A stretch of 64,000 nucleotides of DNA from Mycobacterium sp. ITM-2016-00318 (GTDB lineage: Bacteria > Actinomycetota > Actinomycetes > Mycobacteriales > Mycobacteriaceae). The stretch covers positions 5,332,001 through 5,396,000 of the forward strand of contig NZ_CP134400.1 in NCBI RefSeq assembly GCF_002968285.2, read 5' to 3'. Below the pieces are notes generated by a model. That model was not told the origin of the DNA. It saw nothing but the letters and a program-made list of their open reading frames with translations, and did no database searches. The position numbers and the translations under genes were made by a program. Positions 26,145-34,486 of the stretch are shown here, in pieces; within the stretch, counting starts at the first letter, position 1, and every line of letters starts with the position of its first letter.

Positions 26145-26387
26145 ATGGCGCTCGACGATGACGACATGACCACCTCCGGCGGTGGCGGGGAGGGTACCGC
26201 TGACGGCGGCTCGAATCCCGAAGGCCACGACGGCGGCGCCGACGGCAGCGCGGGCGAGGGCCCCGCGGACGGCGGCTCGAATCCCGAAGGCCACGACGGC
26301 GGCGCCGACGGCAGCGCCGGTGAAGGCCCGGCCGACGGCGGCTCCAACCCGCAGGGTCACGACGGCGGCGCCGACGGAACCGCCTGA
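26145..26387 (+). CDS. Small Gly/Asp/His repeat peptide
   Basis: An 80-residue protein with no signal peptide. After an acidic leader-like N-terminus (MALDDDDMTTSGGGG) come three copies of a 22-residue unit containing ADGGSNPEGHDGGADG (third copy shortened by one and with Gln for Glu). Each unit holds one His, one Asn-Pro and several Asp. GAGAAAGGA precedes the ATG. Ten bases after its stop the JmjC-type oxygenase gene begins, followed by a [2Fe-2S] protein. A leader plus identical core repeats beside an oxygenase is what a modified-peptide precursor would look like, but the protein could also be a disordered acidic protein hydroxylated in another context. Confidence 0.75.
   Translation: MALDDDDMTTSGGGGEGTADGGSNPEGHDGGADGSAGEGPADGGSNPEGHDGGADGSAGEGPADGGSNPQGHDGGADGTA
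26190..26384 (+). repeat. Three tandem 66-bp coding repeats
   Basis: The units are 26190-26255, 26256-26321 and 26322-26384 (last one codon short). They differ at a few bases (for example ACC/CCG at the third codon and GAA/CAG in the third copy), so they are diverged but still in-frame and conserved in protein. Confidence 0.9.
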
Positions 26388-26397
26388 CCGCTGCTCC

Positions 26398-27606
26398 ATG
26401 CTGAGCCGCTGCATCGCGATCGATCCCCAGACGTTCGCAACGGAGTACTGGGGTCGAAAGCCACTGCTCAGCCCAGCCGACGCGCTTCCCCGCGACTTCG
26501 GTGATCTGTTGTCGCCCACGACGGTCGACGAGTTGATCGCCGAGCGCGGGGTGCGCGCGCCGTTCATCCGGCTCGCCAAAGAGGGCGACGTACTGGCCAA
26601 GGACTGCTATCTCGGTCCCGCCGGATTCGGCGCGGAGATGCCCGATCAGGTCGACTCCGCCAAAGTGCTCGCGCAATTCGCCGCAGGCGCCACCATCGTG
26701 CTTCAGGGCCTGCACCGGCTCTGGCCGCCGCTGATCGACTTCGTCCGGCAGGCGGTCGACGACCTCGGCCATCCTGTACAGGCGAACGCCTACATCACGC
26801 CGCCGACGAACCGCGGCTTCGATCCGCACTACGACGTGCACGACGTCTTCGTGCTGCAGGCGGCGGGCCGGAAGCGGTGGATTGTCCACGAACCGGTGCA
26901 CACCCACCCGCTGCCGTCGCAGCCATGGACGCAGCACCGTGCCGCGATCGCCGAACGCGTCACCGACGATCCCGTGATCGACACGGTGTTGTCGGAGGGC
27001 GACGCGTTGTACCTCCCGCGAGGATGGATCCACTCGGCCCAGGCGATGGACAGCACGTCGGTCCATCTCACCATCGGCGTGTCCCCGCTGACCGGACTCG
27101 ACGTCGCGCGCTCGGTCATCGACGAACTCGCGACAGTCGACACGTTCCGCAAGCCGCTGCCGATGGGCGCCGACCCGACCGACCGGGATGAGATCATCGC
27201 CACGGTGACCAAGGTGATGGCCGAAGTGGTCGACGCACTGCGCGACGAGGCGTCGGTGCTGAGCAACGGCGCGGCAGCCAAACTGCTACAACGCCACGCC
27301 GACCGGACCCGCCCTGCGGCGGTCCGTCCACTGGCCTCTCTGCAGGCCGGCGAAAACGCCTCCGCGGCAAGGGTTCGCTGGCGTCACGGACTCGCGTCGA
27401 CGGTCGAGCACAAAGGCGGCCGTGCCGTGCTTCGGTTGCCCGACAAGGTGATGACACTGCCGATGTCATGCGCGGAAGCCGTCGAGGCCCTGCGTACCGG
27501 ACGGGTCACCGACGCGGGCACGCTACCCGGCCTCGACCACGCCGACGGAACGGTCCTGATCCGCAGGTTGCTGCGAGAGGCGATCCTCGTACCGGTCATC
27601 GAATGA
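26398..27606 (+). CDS. JmjC/cupin-4 2-oxoglutarate Fe(II) oxygenase (ROXA-like)
   Basis: A 402-residue oxygenase of the family containing bacterial YcfD/RoxA and human MINA53 and NO66, which hydroxylate Arg or His side chains of ribosomal proteins. The Fe(II) triad is His144 and Asp146 in DPHYDVHD and His212 in LPRGWIHSA. A C-terminal helical/winged region (about 240-402) follows as in the family. The gene begins ten bases after the repeat peptide and its stop overlaps the start of the next gene (ATGA), giving strong coupling of all three. His residues in the neighbouring peptide repeat are attractive substrates; that is inference. Confidence 0.85.
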   Translation: MLSRCIAIDPQTFATEYWGRKPLLSPADALPRDFGDLLSPTTVDELIAERGVRAPFIRLAKEGDVLAKDCYLGPAGFGAEMPDQVDSAKVLAQFAAGATIVLQGLHRLWPPLIDFVRQAVDDLGHPVQANAYITPPTNRGFDPHYDVHDVFVLQAAGRKRWIVHEPVHTHPLPSQPWTQHRAAIAERVTDDPVIDTVLSEGDALYLPRGWIHSAQAMDSTSVHLTIGVSPLTGLDVARSVIDELATVDTFRKPLPMGADPTDRDEIIATVTKVMAEVVDALRDEASVLSNGAAAKLLQRHADRTRPAAVRPLASLQAGENASAARVRWRHGLASTVEHKGGRAVLRLPDKVMTLPMSCAEAVEALRTGRVTDAGTLPGLDHADGTVLIRRLLREAILVPVIE

Positions 27607-28499
27607 CGGCTGCGAGACGGGTGCCGTGCAGCGACCAGTCGCTGGCCCGTGACGATCCGATGTACGGTACGGCCTCCGCAGGCTTCTCCTGGGTACTACT
27701 CGAATTGCCCGGCGCCTGGGGACCTTCGGCGTTCTTCCAGTCTCCTAACATCATCGATCCCGAGCTGGGACGCGCCATCGTCCGCCGCGTTGAGGCGGCG
27801 AAGATGCGCATCGCGGCGATCCGCCGCCCTGGCCGCCGACCGGCCGAACCGCAGTGGCGATGGTTCGTGGCGCATTCCCGTGAGGGCAGCGAAGCGTTGT
27901 ACAGCGGCGCCGTCACCGACCCCCGCGAATATCTCGACATCGCCCTCGACGGCAGTGACGGCACCCTGTCGACCGATCCCGTCGTCGCAATCTGCGCGCA
28001 CGGCAAGCACGACCAGTGTTGCGCCGTGCGGGGAAGAGGCGCGTGTCAGGCGATCGCGGCGCGGTATCCCGAATTCACGTGGGAGTGCTCGCATTTGGGC
28101 GGTGATCGCTTCGCCGCTACCATGCTCGTCCTGCCCGAGGGACTCTGCTACGGGCGAGTCGACTCGGCGGATTCGGAGGATCTGATCCGGCTGTACCTCG
28201 AGGGCCGGCTCGACAACCGCTTCCTGCGTGGGCGGACGTCGTTGCCGCACGCGGTGCAGGCCGCCCAGTACTTCGCCAGGCACGCGTACGGCGACGACCG
28301 CATCGCGAGCCTTTCACCGCTGTCGGTCGACAAGGCCGAGCACAGAATCCGGGTGACGCTGCGCGGCGATACGGGGCCGATCAAGGTGGATCTGACGGAG
28401 GAGATGTCGGAGCCGCTGCTGTCGCAATGCCACGCCAGCGTCGCAGGCAGCGTCCGGATGTTTCGGCTCGCCTCGATTCAGAGGGAAACGGTTCCGTAG
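27603..28499 (+). CDS. Sucrase/ferredoxin-like [2Fe-2S] protein
   Basis: A 298-residue protein of the sucrase-ferredoxin-like family. The N-terminal PCSDQS...GTASAGFSWVLLELPGAWG is diagnostic. The thioredoxin-fold ferredoxin part has Cys131, Cys139, Cys140 and Cys148 in CAHGKHDQCCAVRGRGAC, and HLGGDRFAAT follows. These proteins bind a [2Fe-2S] cluster; few have known roles. Translational coupling (four-base overlap) to the JmjC oxygenase suggests it supplies electrons to, or works on the same substrate as, that enzyme. It overlaps the convergent dehydrogenase by 22 bases. Confidence 0.82.
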   Translation: MTAARRVPCSDQSLARDDPMYGTASAGFSWVLLELPGAWGPSAFFQSPNIIDPELGRAIVRRVEAAKMRIAAIRRPGRRPAEPQWRWFVAHSREGSEALYSGAVTDPREYLDIALDGSDGTLSTDPVVAICAHGKHDQCCAVRGRGACQAIAARYPEFTWECSHLGGDRFAATMLVLPEGLCYGRVDSADSEDLIRLYLEGRLDNRFLRGRTSLPHAVQAAQYFARHAYGDDRIASLSPLSVDKAEHRIRVTLRGDTGPIKVDLTEEMSEPLLSQCHASVAGSVRMFRLASIQRETVP

Positions 28500-29584
28500 G
28501 AGCCGATGTTCGCGACGAGCACGCGCGTCTGGTCGTCGGCGGTGCCGAAAGTGTTGTCGATGGCCGTGAGTCGGGCCGCATAGTGGCCGACCGGGTACTC
28601 CGCGGTCATCCCGATACCACCGTGCAGCTGGATGGCCTCCTGCGCGATATGCCGTCCGGACCGGCCGATCTGCAGCTTGGCCCTCGCGGCGACGACAGGA
28701 TCGAACCGGCCGTCGGCAATCGACATGGCGGCATAGAAATTCATGCTCCGGGCGAGTTCCAGCGACACGTACATATCGGCGGCCCGCTGGGTGAGCGTCT
28801 GGAAGTTGCTCAGCGGGACGCCGAACTGTTTGCGTTCACCGAGATACCCGGTCGTCAGCTCCAGCGCTTCCTCCATCGCACCGACGGCTTCGGCGCAGAA
28901 CGCCGACTGGTACCGGATGACGGTGCGCGCGATGTGCTCGCCGGCATCCCCGCCGGATCCCAGCGGCTCGGCGGGCACGGAGTCGAAGTCGAACTGGGCC
29001 GCCCGTCGGCCGTCGAACGTGCGGTAGGAATGCCGGTCCGCTGCGGCGGCGTCTACCAGGAACAGTCCCTGCCCGCCGTCGGGGAGGGACGCTGTCACGA
29101 TGACCTTGTCCGCCGAATCACCTGCCAGCACAGGGTTTTTCCGGCCACTGACCGCCCAGGTGTCGCCCTTTCGCTCGGCCCGGGTGGTCAGCCCGCCCGC
29201 GGGTACCCGCATCCCGGGTTCGTCGTGCGCGAAGGCGAGCAGCGTCTCGCCGGCCGACACCGCGTCGAGGAGGGCCTTCTGTCCGTCGGTGCCCACCTCG
29301 GCGATCAGGCCGCCGGGGATGAGCGCCGCCTGCGCGACCGGTTCCGGCGTGAGCCGCCTGCCGACCTCGGTCATGATCACCATGATCTCGATCTGGCCCG
29401 CCTCTGCCGGATCGAAGCCGAGGCCGAGCAATCCCACCTCGGCGAGCTGACTCCACACCTCGCGGCTCCAGCCGAGTTCACCGCCGATGACCTCGTTGTA
29501 GCCGGCGATGTCGTAGTTGCGTGACAGCACCTCGCGGGTGACATCGCGCAGCAGTTGTTGCTCCTCGGTCAGTCCAAAGTCCAC
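28478..29584 (-). CDS. Acyl-CoA dehydrogenase (FadE-type, smaller partner)
   Basis: A 368-residue dehydrogenase starting VDFGLTEEQQLLRDVTREVL at a GTG; the longer upstream frame lies within the preceding gene and is not used. Typical blocks: QTLTQRAADMYVSLELARSMNFYAA, EAIQLHGGIGMTAEYPVGHYAARL. QLHGGIGMTAEY lacks the usual catalytic Glu context of fully active subunits, as in one member of each mycobacterial FadE heterodimer. It begins seven bases after the stop of the other dehydrogenase. The order and sizes recall M. tuberculosis FadE17/FadE18, but I cannot assign orthology. Confidence 0.85.
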   Translation of the reverse strand: MDFGLTEEQQLLRDVTREVLSRNYDIAGYNEVIGGELGWSREVWSQLAEVGLLGLGFDPAEAGQIEIMVIMTEVGRRLTPEPVAQAALIPGGLIAEVGTDGQKALLDAVSAGETLLAFAHDEPGMRVPAGGLTTRAERKGDTWAVSGRKNPVLAGDSADKVIVTASLPDGGQGLFLVDAAAADRHSYRTFDGRRAAQFDFDSVPAEPLGSGGDAGEHIARTVIRYQSAFCAEAVGAMEEALELTTGYLGERKQFGVPLSNFQTLTQRAADMYVSLELARSMNFYAAMSIADGRFDPVVAARAKLQIGRSGRHIAQEAIQLHGGIGMTAEYPVGHYAARLTAIDNTFGTADDQTRVLVANIGSYGTVSL

Positions 29585-29591
29585 AGTCGGC

Positions 29592-30767
29592 TCACAATCC
29601 CAGAATCGTCGACGCGATGATGGTGCGTTGAATTTCGTTGGTGCCGCCGTAGATCGACGTCTTCCGGTAGTTGAGGTAACGAGGTGCGGCGTTCTGTGCC
29701 CACGGCGGCACGTCGACGCCATCGCCCGCCTCGAACGGCAAGGCGGCGGGGCCTGCCACTTCGACGAGCAGTTCGGTGGCGGCCTGCTGCAGCTGGCTGC
29801 CGCGCAACTTGAGGATCGACGACGCCGGGTTCGGCTTCCCGTCGGCTTCGGATCCGCTCACGCGCATCTGCGTGAGTTCCAAAGCCAGCAGCCCGTTTTC
29901 GATCGCGGCGACCCTGGCGGCGAACAGCGGATCGTCGAGCAGCGTCCCGCCGTTGAGTTGCACTTCGGCGGCGCGTTCTTTGACCTGCGCCATCCACAGC
30001 TTGGTGTTGCCGATGCGGGCGATGCCGGTGCGCTCGTTGCCGAGAAGGAACTTCGCATACGTCCAGCCGTGATTCTCCTCGCCGACAAGCTGGTCGGCAG
30101 GCACCCGCACGTCTTCGAAGAACACCTCGTTGACTTCGTAGCCGCCGTCGATCAGCTTGATGGGGCGCAGCGTGATGCCCGGGGTGTCCATCCTCGCCAG
30201 CAGGAACGAGATACCCGCCTGTCGCTTGGGGGCGTTCGGGTCGGTGCGGGCGAGCAGGAAGATCCAGTCGGCGTACTGACCGAGCGTCGTCCATGTCTTC
30301 TGGCCGTTGACCACGTAGCTGTCCCCGTCGCGTACGGCGGTGGTGCGCAGCGACGCCAGATCCGATCCCGCCTCGGGTTCGGAGAACCCCTGACACCACC
30401 AGATGTCGAGGTTCGCGGTGGGCGCCAGGAACCGCTCCTTGAGCTCTTGCGAGCCGAACTGGGCGATGACCGGACCGACCATCTTCGCGTTGAAGGGCAG
30501 CGGTTCAGGCACCCCTGCCAACTGCATCTCGTCGAGCCAGATCTGTCGCTGCAGCGGCGTCCAGTCCTTACCGCCCCATTCGACCGGCCAGTTCGGCACG
30601 GCCAGTCCGTGCTCGTTGAGGATCCGCTGGCCGGTCACCAGGTCGTCCGGGTAGCGAAGGGCGCCCGCCTGCGCCCGCCCGCGGAGGTCATCGGGGACGG
30701 CGGTGGTGTAGATGCGCCGTAACTCCTCGCGGAAGGCGGCATCCTCGTCGCTCAGCGCCAACTTCAC
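29592..30767 (-). CDS. Acyl-CoA dehydrogenase (FadE-type, larger partner)
   Basis: A 391-residue dehydrogenase starting VKLALSDEDAAFREELRRIY at a GTG. It has the FAD/acyl block WWCQGFSEPEAGSDLASL, VNGQKTWTTLGQYADW and the C-terminal RKTSIYGGTNEIQRTIIASTILGL, where the YGGTNEIQR segment is the usual catalytic/FAD-binding end. It precedes its partner by seven bases. Together they would form a heterotetrameric alpha-beta dehydrogenase for a bulky acyl-CoA. The upstream region holds a hairpin with a T tract on this strand, which might affect transcription. Confidence 0.86.
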   Translation of the reverse strand: MKLALSDEDAAFREELRRIYTTAVPDDLRGRAQAGALRYPDDLVTGQRILNEHGLAVPNWPVEWGGKDWTPLQRQIWLDEMQLAGVPEPLPFNAKMVGPVIAQFGSQELKERFLAPTANLDIWWCQGFSEPEAGSDLASLRTTAVRDGDSYVVNGQKTWTTLGQYADWIFLLARTDPNAPKRQAGISFLLARMDTPGITLRPIKLIDGGYEVNEVFFEDVRVPADQLVGEENHGWTYAKFLLGNERTGIARIGNTKLWMAQVKERAAEVQLNGGTLLDDPLFAARVAAIENGLLALELTQMRVSGSEADGKPNPASSILKLRGSQLQQAATELLVEVAGPAALPFEAGDGVDVPPWAQNAAPRYLNYRKTSIYGGTNEIQRTIIASTILGL

Positions 30768-30856
30768 ACCTGAACCCCGTTCTGTAGCAGCACTGCACCC
30801 GTCGCTCACCCGAGATACCCGCTGAGGGCGGCGCCCATGTGGCGCCAAAGAAAAAG

Positions 30857-30878
30857 GGAAGGGATCGATTTCCCTTCC
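30857..30878 (-). promoter_or_regulatory. Inverted repeat with T tract (minus sense) upstream of the FadE pair
   Basis: GGAAGGGA (30857-30864) pairs with TCCCTTCC (30871-30878) across a six-base loop; on the minus strand the hairpin is followed by TTTTT (30851-30855 complement). It looks like an intrinsic terminator for minus-strand RNA but sits upstream of the minus-strand dehydrogenase genes, so it may be an attenuator, an operator, or a stop for read-through antisense transcripts from the helR side. Confidence 0.4.
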
Positions 30879-30901
30879 ACTATCAATCTATAGCGCACCC
30901 C

Positions 30902-30919
30902 GGGGCTTGCGGCAAGGCC
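30902..30919 (+). promoter_or_regulatory. Candidate rifamycin-associated element (RAE)
   Basis: GGGGCTTGCGGCAAGGCC contains the inverted repeat CTTGC-G-GCAAG. From memory it closely matches the RAE described upstream of rifamycin-inactivating and HelR genes in actinobacteria. It lies about 80 bases before the HelR-like start at 31000, the expected place for induction by rifamycins. Confidence 0.62.
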
Positions 30920-30999
30920 GGGGTCATGCTTCACAATCATCGCCTGACCTGCAGCCGTTGGCGTAGGCCGGTACAGCGATTCGCACCATTTGGGGGCAT

Positions 31000-33207
31000 G
31001 TGACCACTCGAGAGTACGACGACGAACTGCAGTCCGAACAGCAGCACGTAAGCGACCTCTACCGACGGCTCGACGCCGAACGGGCGCGGGTGCGCGAGAG
31101 CTACGCAGCAGCTTTGCGGAGCCCGATCGACAAGAAGGACGGCGGCACCCTCGTGCAACGGGATTCCGAGGTGCGTGCGCTCGCCATGGAGATGCGGCGG
31201 CTCGACGTCGCCGACACCGGGTTGTGCTTCGGCCGGCTGGACGCCGTCTCCGGCGAGCGGTCCTACATCGGCCGCATCGGCATATTCGACGCCGATGACG
31301 ACTACGAACCGCTCCTGACCGACTGGCGCGCCCCTGCGGCCCGCCCGTTCTACACGGCGACCGGCGCGAACCCGGAGAACATGCGTCGTCGTCGCCAGTT
31401 CCACAGCCGAGGTCGGCAGGTGGTCGACTTCACCGACGAGATCCTCGGCCGACCCGACGGCAGCGAACGGGGCGGCACGGGCGATGCCGCCCTGCTCGCG
31501 GCGGTCAACGCGCCGCGCGGCGACGGTATGCGCGACATCGTCGCCACCATCCAGGCCGAACAGGACGAGATCATCCGGCTCGACCACCCAGGAGTGCTGG
31601 TCATCGAGGGCGGTCCCGGTACCGGCAAGACCGTGGTGGCTCTGCACCGCGTCGCATACCTGCTCTACACCCAGCGTAGGCGGATCGAGAACCACGGCGT
31701 CCTCGTCGTCGGTCCGAACTCGGCGTTTCTGACCCATATCGGCCGCGTCCTACCGTCGCTGGGCGAAACGGACGTGGTGTTCATGACCGCCGGGGATCTG
31801 GTCCCCGGTCTGCACGTGACCGCCGACGACACCCCGCACGCCACGCGGCTCAAGGGCTCCCTGCAGATCCTCGACGTCCTGGCCGCCGCGATCGCCGATC
31901 GGCAACGGGTGCCCGCGCATCCGATACTGGTGGAGCTGACCGACGTCACGGTGCGCATCGACGCCGAGACCGCGCAGTGGGCCATCGAGGAGGCGCGCGG
32001 CAGCGGCCTGCCCCACAACGAGGCGCGTGCGAAGTTCGTCGAGATCGTCACCTACGTGCTGACCGAGCGCGCAATCGCCAGGATCGGACGCGGCTGGCTC
32101 ACCCGGGAAGACCGCCAGGCGTGGGAGAACCTGCGCAGCGATCTGCTGGCCGAGCTCGCGGCGAACGAGACCTTCACCGCTGCCGTCGACGAGCTGTGGC
32201 CCATCCTCACCCCAGAGTCGCTGCTGGCGTCGCTGTTCTCGTCAGCCGAGCGGCTTGCGGCCGCGGGGGCCGACGCCGCGCTGTTACGCAGCCAAGGCGA
32301 CCCGTGGACGGTCTCCGATGTGCCGCTGCTCGATGAACTCGTCGACCTGCTCGGCCCCGACGAGCCGGTCGACGATGCCGCCGAGCGGGAACGTCGGGCA
32401 GAGGCGCAGTACGCCGAGGGCGTGCTGGACATGATGGTCAGCCGTGAGGACCTGATGTCCGACGAGGACCACCTGCTGGCGACGGACCTGCTCTATGCGG
32501 AGGACCTCGCCGAGCGCTTCGTCGAGCGCGACACGAGGGAGCTCGCCGAGCGAGCCGCGGGGGACCGGGACTGGACGTATCGCCACGTCGTAGTCGACGA
32601 GGCGCAGGAACTGTCCGAGATGGATTGGCGGGTGTTGATGCGACGCTGCCCGAGCCGCTCGTTCACTGCGGTCGGTGACCTCGCGCAGCGGCGATCCGTC
32701 GGCGGGGCGACGTCGTGGGATTCCATGCTCGAGCCCTACGTCCCCGGCCGATGGGTGTACCGCTCACTGAGCGTTAACTACCGCACCCCGGCGGAGATCA
32801 TGGCTGTCGCAGCAGACCTGCTCGCCGAGTTCGCGCCGGGCGTCCAACCGCCTGACTCGGTCCGCTCGACCGGCGTACGGCCGTGGTCGAAATCGGTCAC
32901 CGAGAATGAGTTGCCTTCGGCGATAGCGGAATTCGTCCGCGCGGAAGCCGAGCGTGACGGCACGAGCGTGGTGATCGGTCCCCCCGGCGTGCCCGGCACC
33001 GTACCGCCCTCGAAGACGAAGGGGCTGGAATTCGACGCGGTTCTGGTTGTGGAGCCGGGCCGCATCCTCGACCAGGGACCGCGTGGCGCCGCCGAGTTGT
33101 ACGTCGCGCTCACCCGCGCGACGCAACGACTCGGTGTGCTGCACAGTGGGCCGCTGCCTCGTGCTCTTGGCAGGCTCGAGGGTAAGGACGCCGACGCTCG
33201 GATATGA
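31000..33207 (+). CDS. helR: HelD/HelR-type RNA polymerase-releasing ATPase
   Basis: A 735-residue superfamily 1 helicase-like ATPase. The N-terminal coiled coil (about 5-75) is the arm that enters the RNA polymerase channel in HelD proteins. The domain 1A begins with YIGRIGIFDADDDYEPLLTDWRAP; Walker A is GGPGTGKT (204-211), the VVVDEAQE box is motif II, and GDLAQRR and NYRTPAEI follow; KTKGLEFDAV and YVALTRATQRL close the protein. HelD/HelR removes stalled RNA polymerase and, in M. abscessus and Streptomyces, displaces rifampicin from it. The GTG at 31000 follows TGGGGGCAT. The RAE-like element upstream makes a rifamycin-induced HelR likely. Confidence 0.82.
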   Translation: MTTREYDDELQSEQQHVSDLYRRLDAERARVRESYAAALRSPIDKKDGGTLVQRDSEVRALAMEMRRLDVADTGLCFGRLDAVSGERSYIGRIGIFDADDDYEPLLTDWRAPAARPFYTATGANPENMRRRRQFHSRGRQVVDFTDEILGRPDGSERGGTGDAALLAAVNAPRGDGMRDIVATIQAEQDEIIRLDHPGVLVIEGGPGTGKTVVALHRVAYLLYTQRRRIENHGVLVVGPNSAFLTHIGRVLPSLGETDVVFMTAGDLVPGLHVTADDTPHATRLKGSLQILDVLAAAIADRQRVPAHPILVELTDVTVRIDAETAQWAIEEARGSGLPHNEARAKFVEIVTYVLTERAIARIGRGWLTREDRQAWENLRSDLLAELAANETFTAAVDELWPILTPESLLASLFSSAERLAAAGADAALLRSQGDPWTVSDVPLLDELVDLLGPDEPVDDAAERERRAEAQYAEGVLDMMVSREDLMSDEDHLLATDLLYAEDLAERFVERDTRELAERAAGDRDWTYRHVVVDEAQELSEMDWRVLMRRCPSRSFTAVGDLAQRRSVGGATSWDSMLEPYVPGRWVYRSLSVNYRTPAEIMAVAADLLAEFAPGVQPPDSVRSTGVRPWSKSVTENELPSAIAEFVRAEAERDGTSVVIGPPGVPGTVPPSKTKGLEFDAVLVVEPGRILDQGPRGAAELYVALTRATQRLGVLHSGPLPRALGRLEGKDADARI

Positions 33208-33246
33208 ACGTGAACCCGACGGCGCCGGCCTGCACTGCAGCGAGCG

Positions 33247-33438
33247 TCAGCGTCGGCGGAAGTTGATCACCACGGCGTTCTCGCGGTCTTCGCGTGGCTC
33301 CGGACGCGGACCCTGATAGGACGGGTGCCTGCGCATCGCCGCCCGCAGTTCGGCGGAGCGCCGGCGGGCCGAGCGCCGGGCAGGATGCGTCTCGAGCGAT
33401 ATGACATTCGCTGCTGCGGCCGTCGTGGCCACGGTCAT
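33247..33438 (-). CDS. Small basic protein, function unknown
   Basis: A 63-residue protein (MTVATTAAAANVISLETHP then an Arg-rich core RRSARRRSAELRAAMRRH and the end VVINFRRR). GAGGTGGTG precedes the ATG at 33438. The basic character suggests nucleic-acid or polymerase contact, but no family is recognised. It lies head-on against the HelR gene and upstream has a perfect 20-bp palindrome. Coding status is likely, not proven. Confidence 0.5.
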   Translation of the reverse strand: MTVATTAAAANVISLETHPARRSARRRSAELRAAMRRHPSYQGPRPEPREDRENAVVINFRRR

Positions 33439-33540
33439 CACCACCTCGCTGGACAACGGGGTTGTCGTTGCTGCCGATGGTGCCCGGCGTAACTGAGTCG
33501 AACCATCAGAGCCACCCGTGAACTGGCTGAGAAATGCCCC

Positions 33541-33560
33541 GGTTTACGGATCCGTAAACC
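33541..33560. promoter_or_regulatory. Perfect 20-bp palindrome, probable operator
   Basis: The arms GGTTTACGGA and TCCGTAAACC are exact reverse complements with no spacer. It lies between the NUDIX stop (33573) and the small basic gene start (33438). It lacks a T tract, so it is more like a TetR/FCD-type operator than a terminator. Confidence 0.55.
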
Positions 33561-33572
33561 CCGTCAAAGCAC

Positions 33573-34292
33573 CTATTTCCAGGCGAAAACCGGCTGCTCG
33601 AGCTGGTCGACGGGGTCCTGTCGTCCCTCCAGCCCCAGCCACCGCAACTGCAACAGCACCGCCCCGGTCGGGGCATGAATCAGGTCGTTGCCCAACGGGA
33701 TCTGGACCACCGGCCGCGGGCTCTCCGGAATGGAGATGAAACGGGGCGAATCGTCGCGCTGCAGCTGATGAAGGCCGACCCGGTAGACCGCGACCACCTC
33801 GTCGGGTGAGGGTTGCGGGTCGAGCCGCCCACCGCCCCAGATGACCACCGGGGTGATGACGTAACCCGACCGGGTCGGATAGTCGTCGAGCAGGCCGATG
33901 ACGTCAGACTCGTTGCACCGCACACCGACTTCCTCGTCGAGCTCGCGCAACGCGGCGTCGACGACCGTCTCTCCCGGATCGAGTCTGCCGCCAGGAAGAG
34001 CCCACTGCGCCGCATGTGTGGACAGCCGGGTTGCTCTCCGGCACAACAGGAACGCTGCACCGCCAGACACGTCCACCATGCGGCCGTCGAGGCCGGCCAA
34101 CGCCACCTCGCGGCCGTCGTTCCAGTGGTCCACGTTCACCGGATCGACTCTGTCGTCGCCGATCTCCGAATCGACGAGCACGACTGCGACGGCCGCGTGC
34201 CGCTTCGTCGGATCAGTCACGGCCCGCCGCGGGTGTTGCGCGAGGTGGCTTCTGATCCGTTCCCGAAGCGCGTCGTCGTAGGTGATGGTCAC
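33573..34292 (-). CDS. NUDIX hydrolase (CoA/nucleotide pyrophosphatase-like)
   Basis: A 239-residue NUDIX enzyme. The full NUDIX box is present: GGRLDPGETVVDAALREL followed by DEEVGV, matching Gx5Ex7REUxEExGU. The preceding CRRATRLSTHAAQWALPGG is typical of the NudL/CoA-diphosphatase group. It would hydrolyse a nucleoside-diphosphate-linked substrate with Mg2+. A GTG at 34292 is chosen because a TATGGT -10 lies six bases upstream, indicating a leaderless mRNA. Confidence 0.82.
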   Translation of the reverse strand: MTITYDDALRERIRSHLAQHPRRAVTDPTKRHAAVAVVLVDSEIGDDRVDPVNVDHWNDGREVALAGLDGRMVDVSGGAAFLLCRRATRLSTHAAQWALPGGRLDPGETVVDAALRELDEEVGVRCNESDVIGLLDDYPTRSGYVITPVVIWGGGRLDPQPSPDEVVAVYRVGLHQLQRDDSPRFISIPESPRPVVQIPLGNDLIHAPTGAVLLQLRWLGLEGRQDPVDQLEQPVFAWK

Positions 34293-34298
34293 CGCTCG

Positions 34299-34304
34299 AC
34301 CATA
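34299..34304 (-). promoter_or_regulatory. -10 box of a leaderless transcript (NUDIX gene)
   Basis: TATGGT on the minus strand fits TANNNT and ends six bases before the GTG at 34292. There is no Shine-Dalgarno sequence before that GTG. Confidence 0.5.
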
Positions 34305-34486
34305 GAACCACCGCGCGGCGGTCAGCACACGGCGTCGACGTACACGGTTGACGATCACCGCGTGGCCGGCCTCCTGCAGTTGCATGACGACCGTGTTGAC
34401 GTCGCGCGGGCCTCCGGAGCATGGTGATCCGTTGACGCCGTTGACAATCGGTGGTGGCCAGATACGTCCCGACCGTTACAGAGGTG

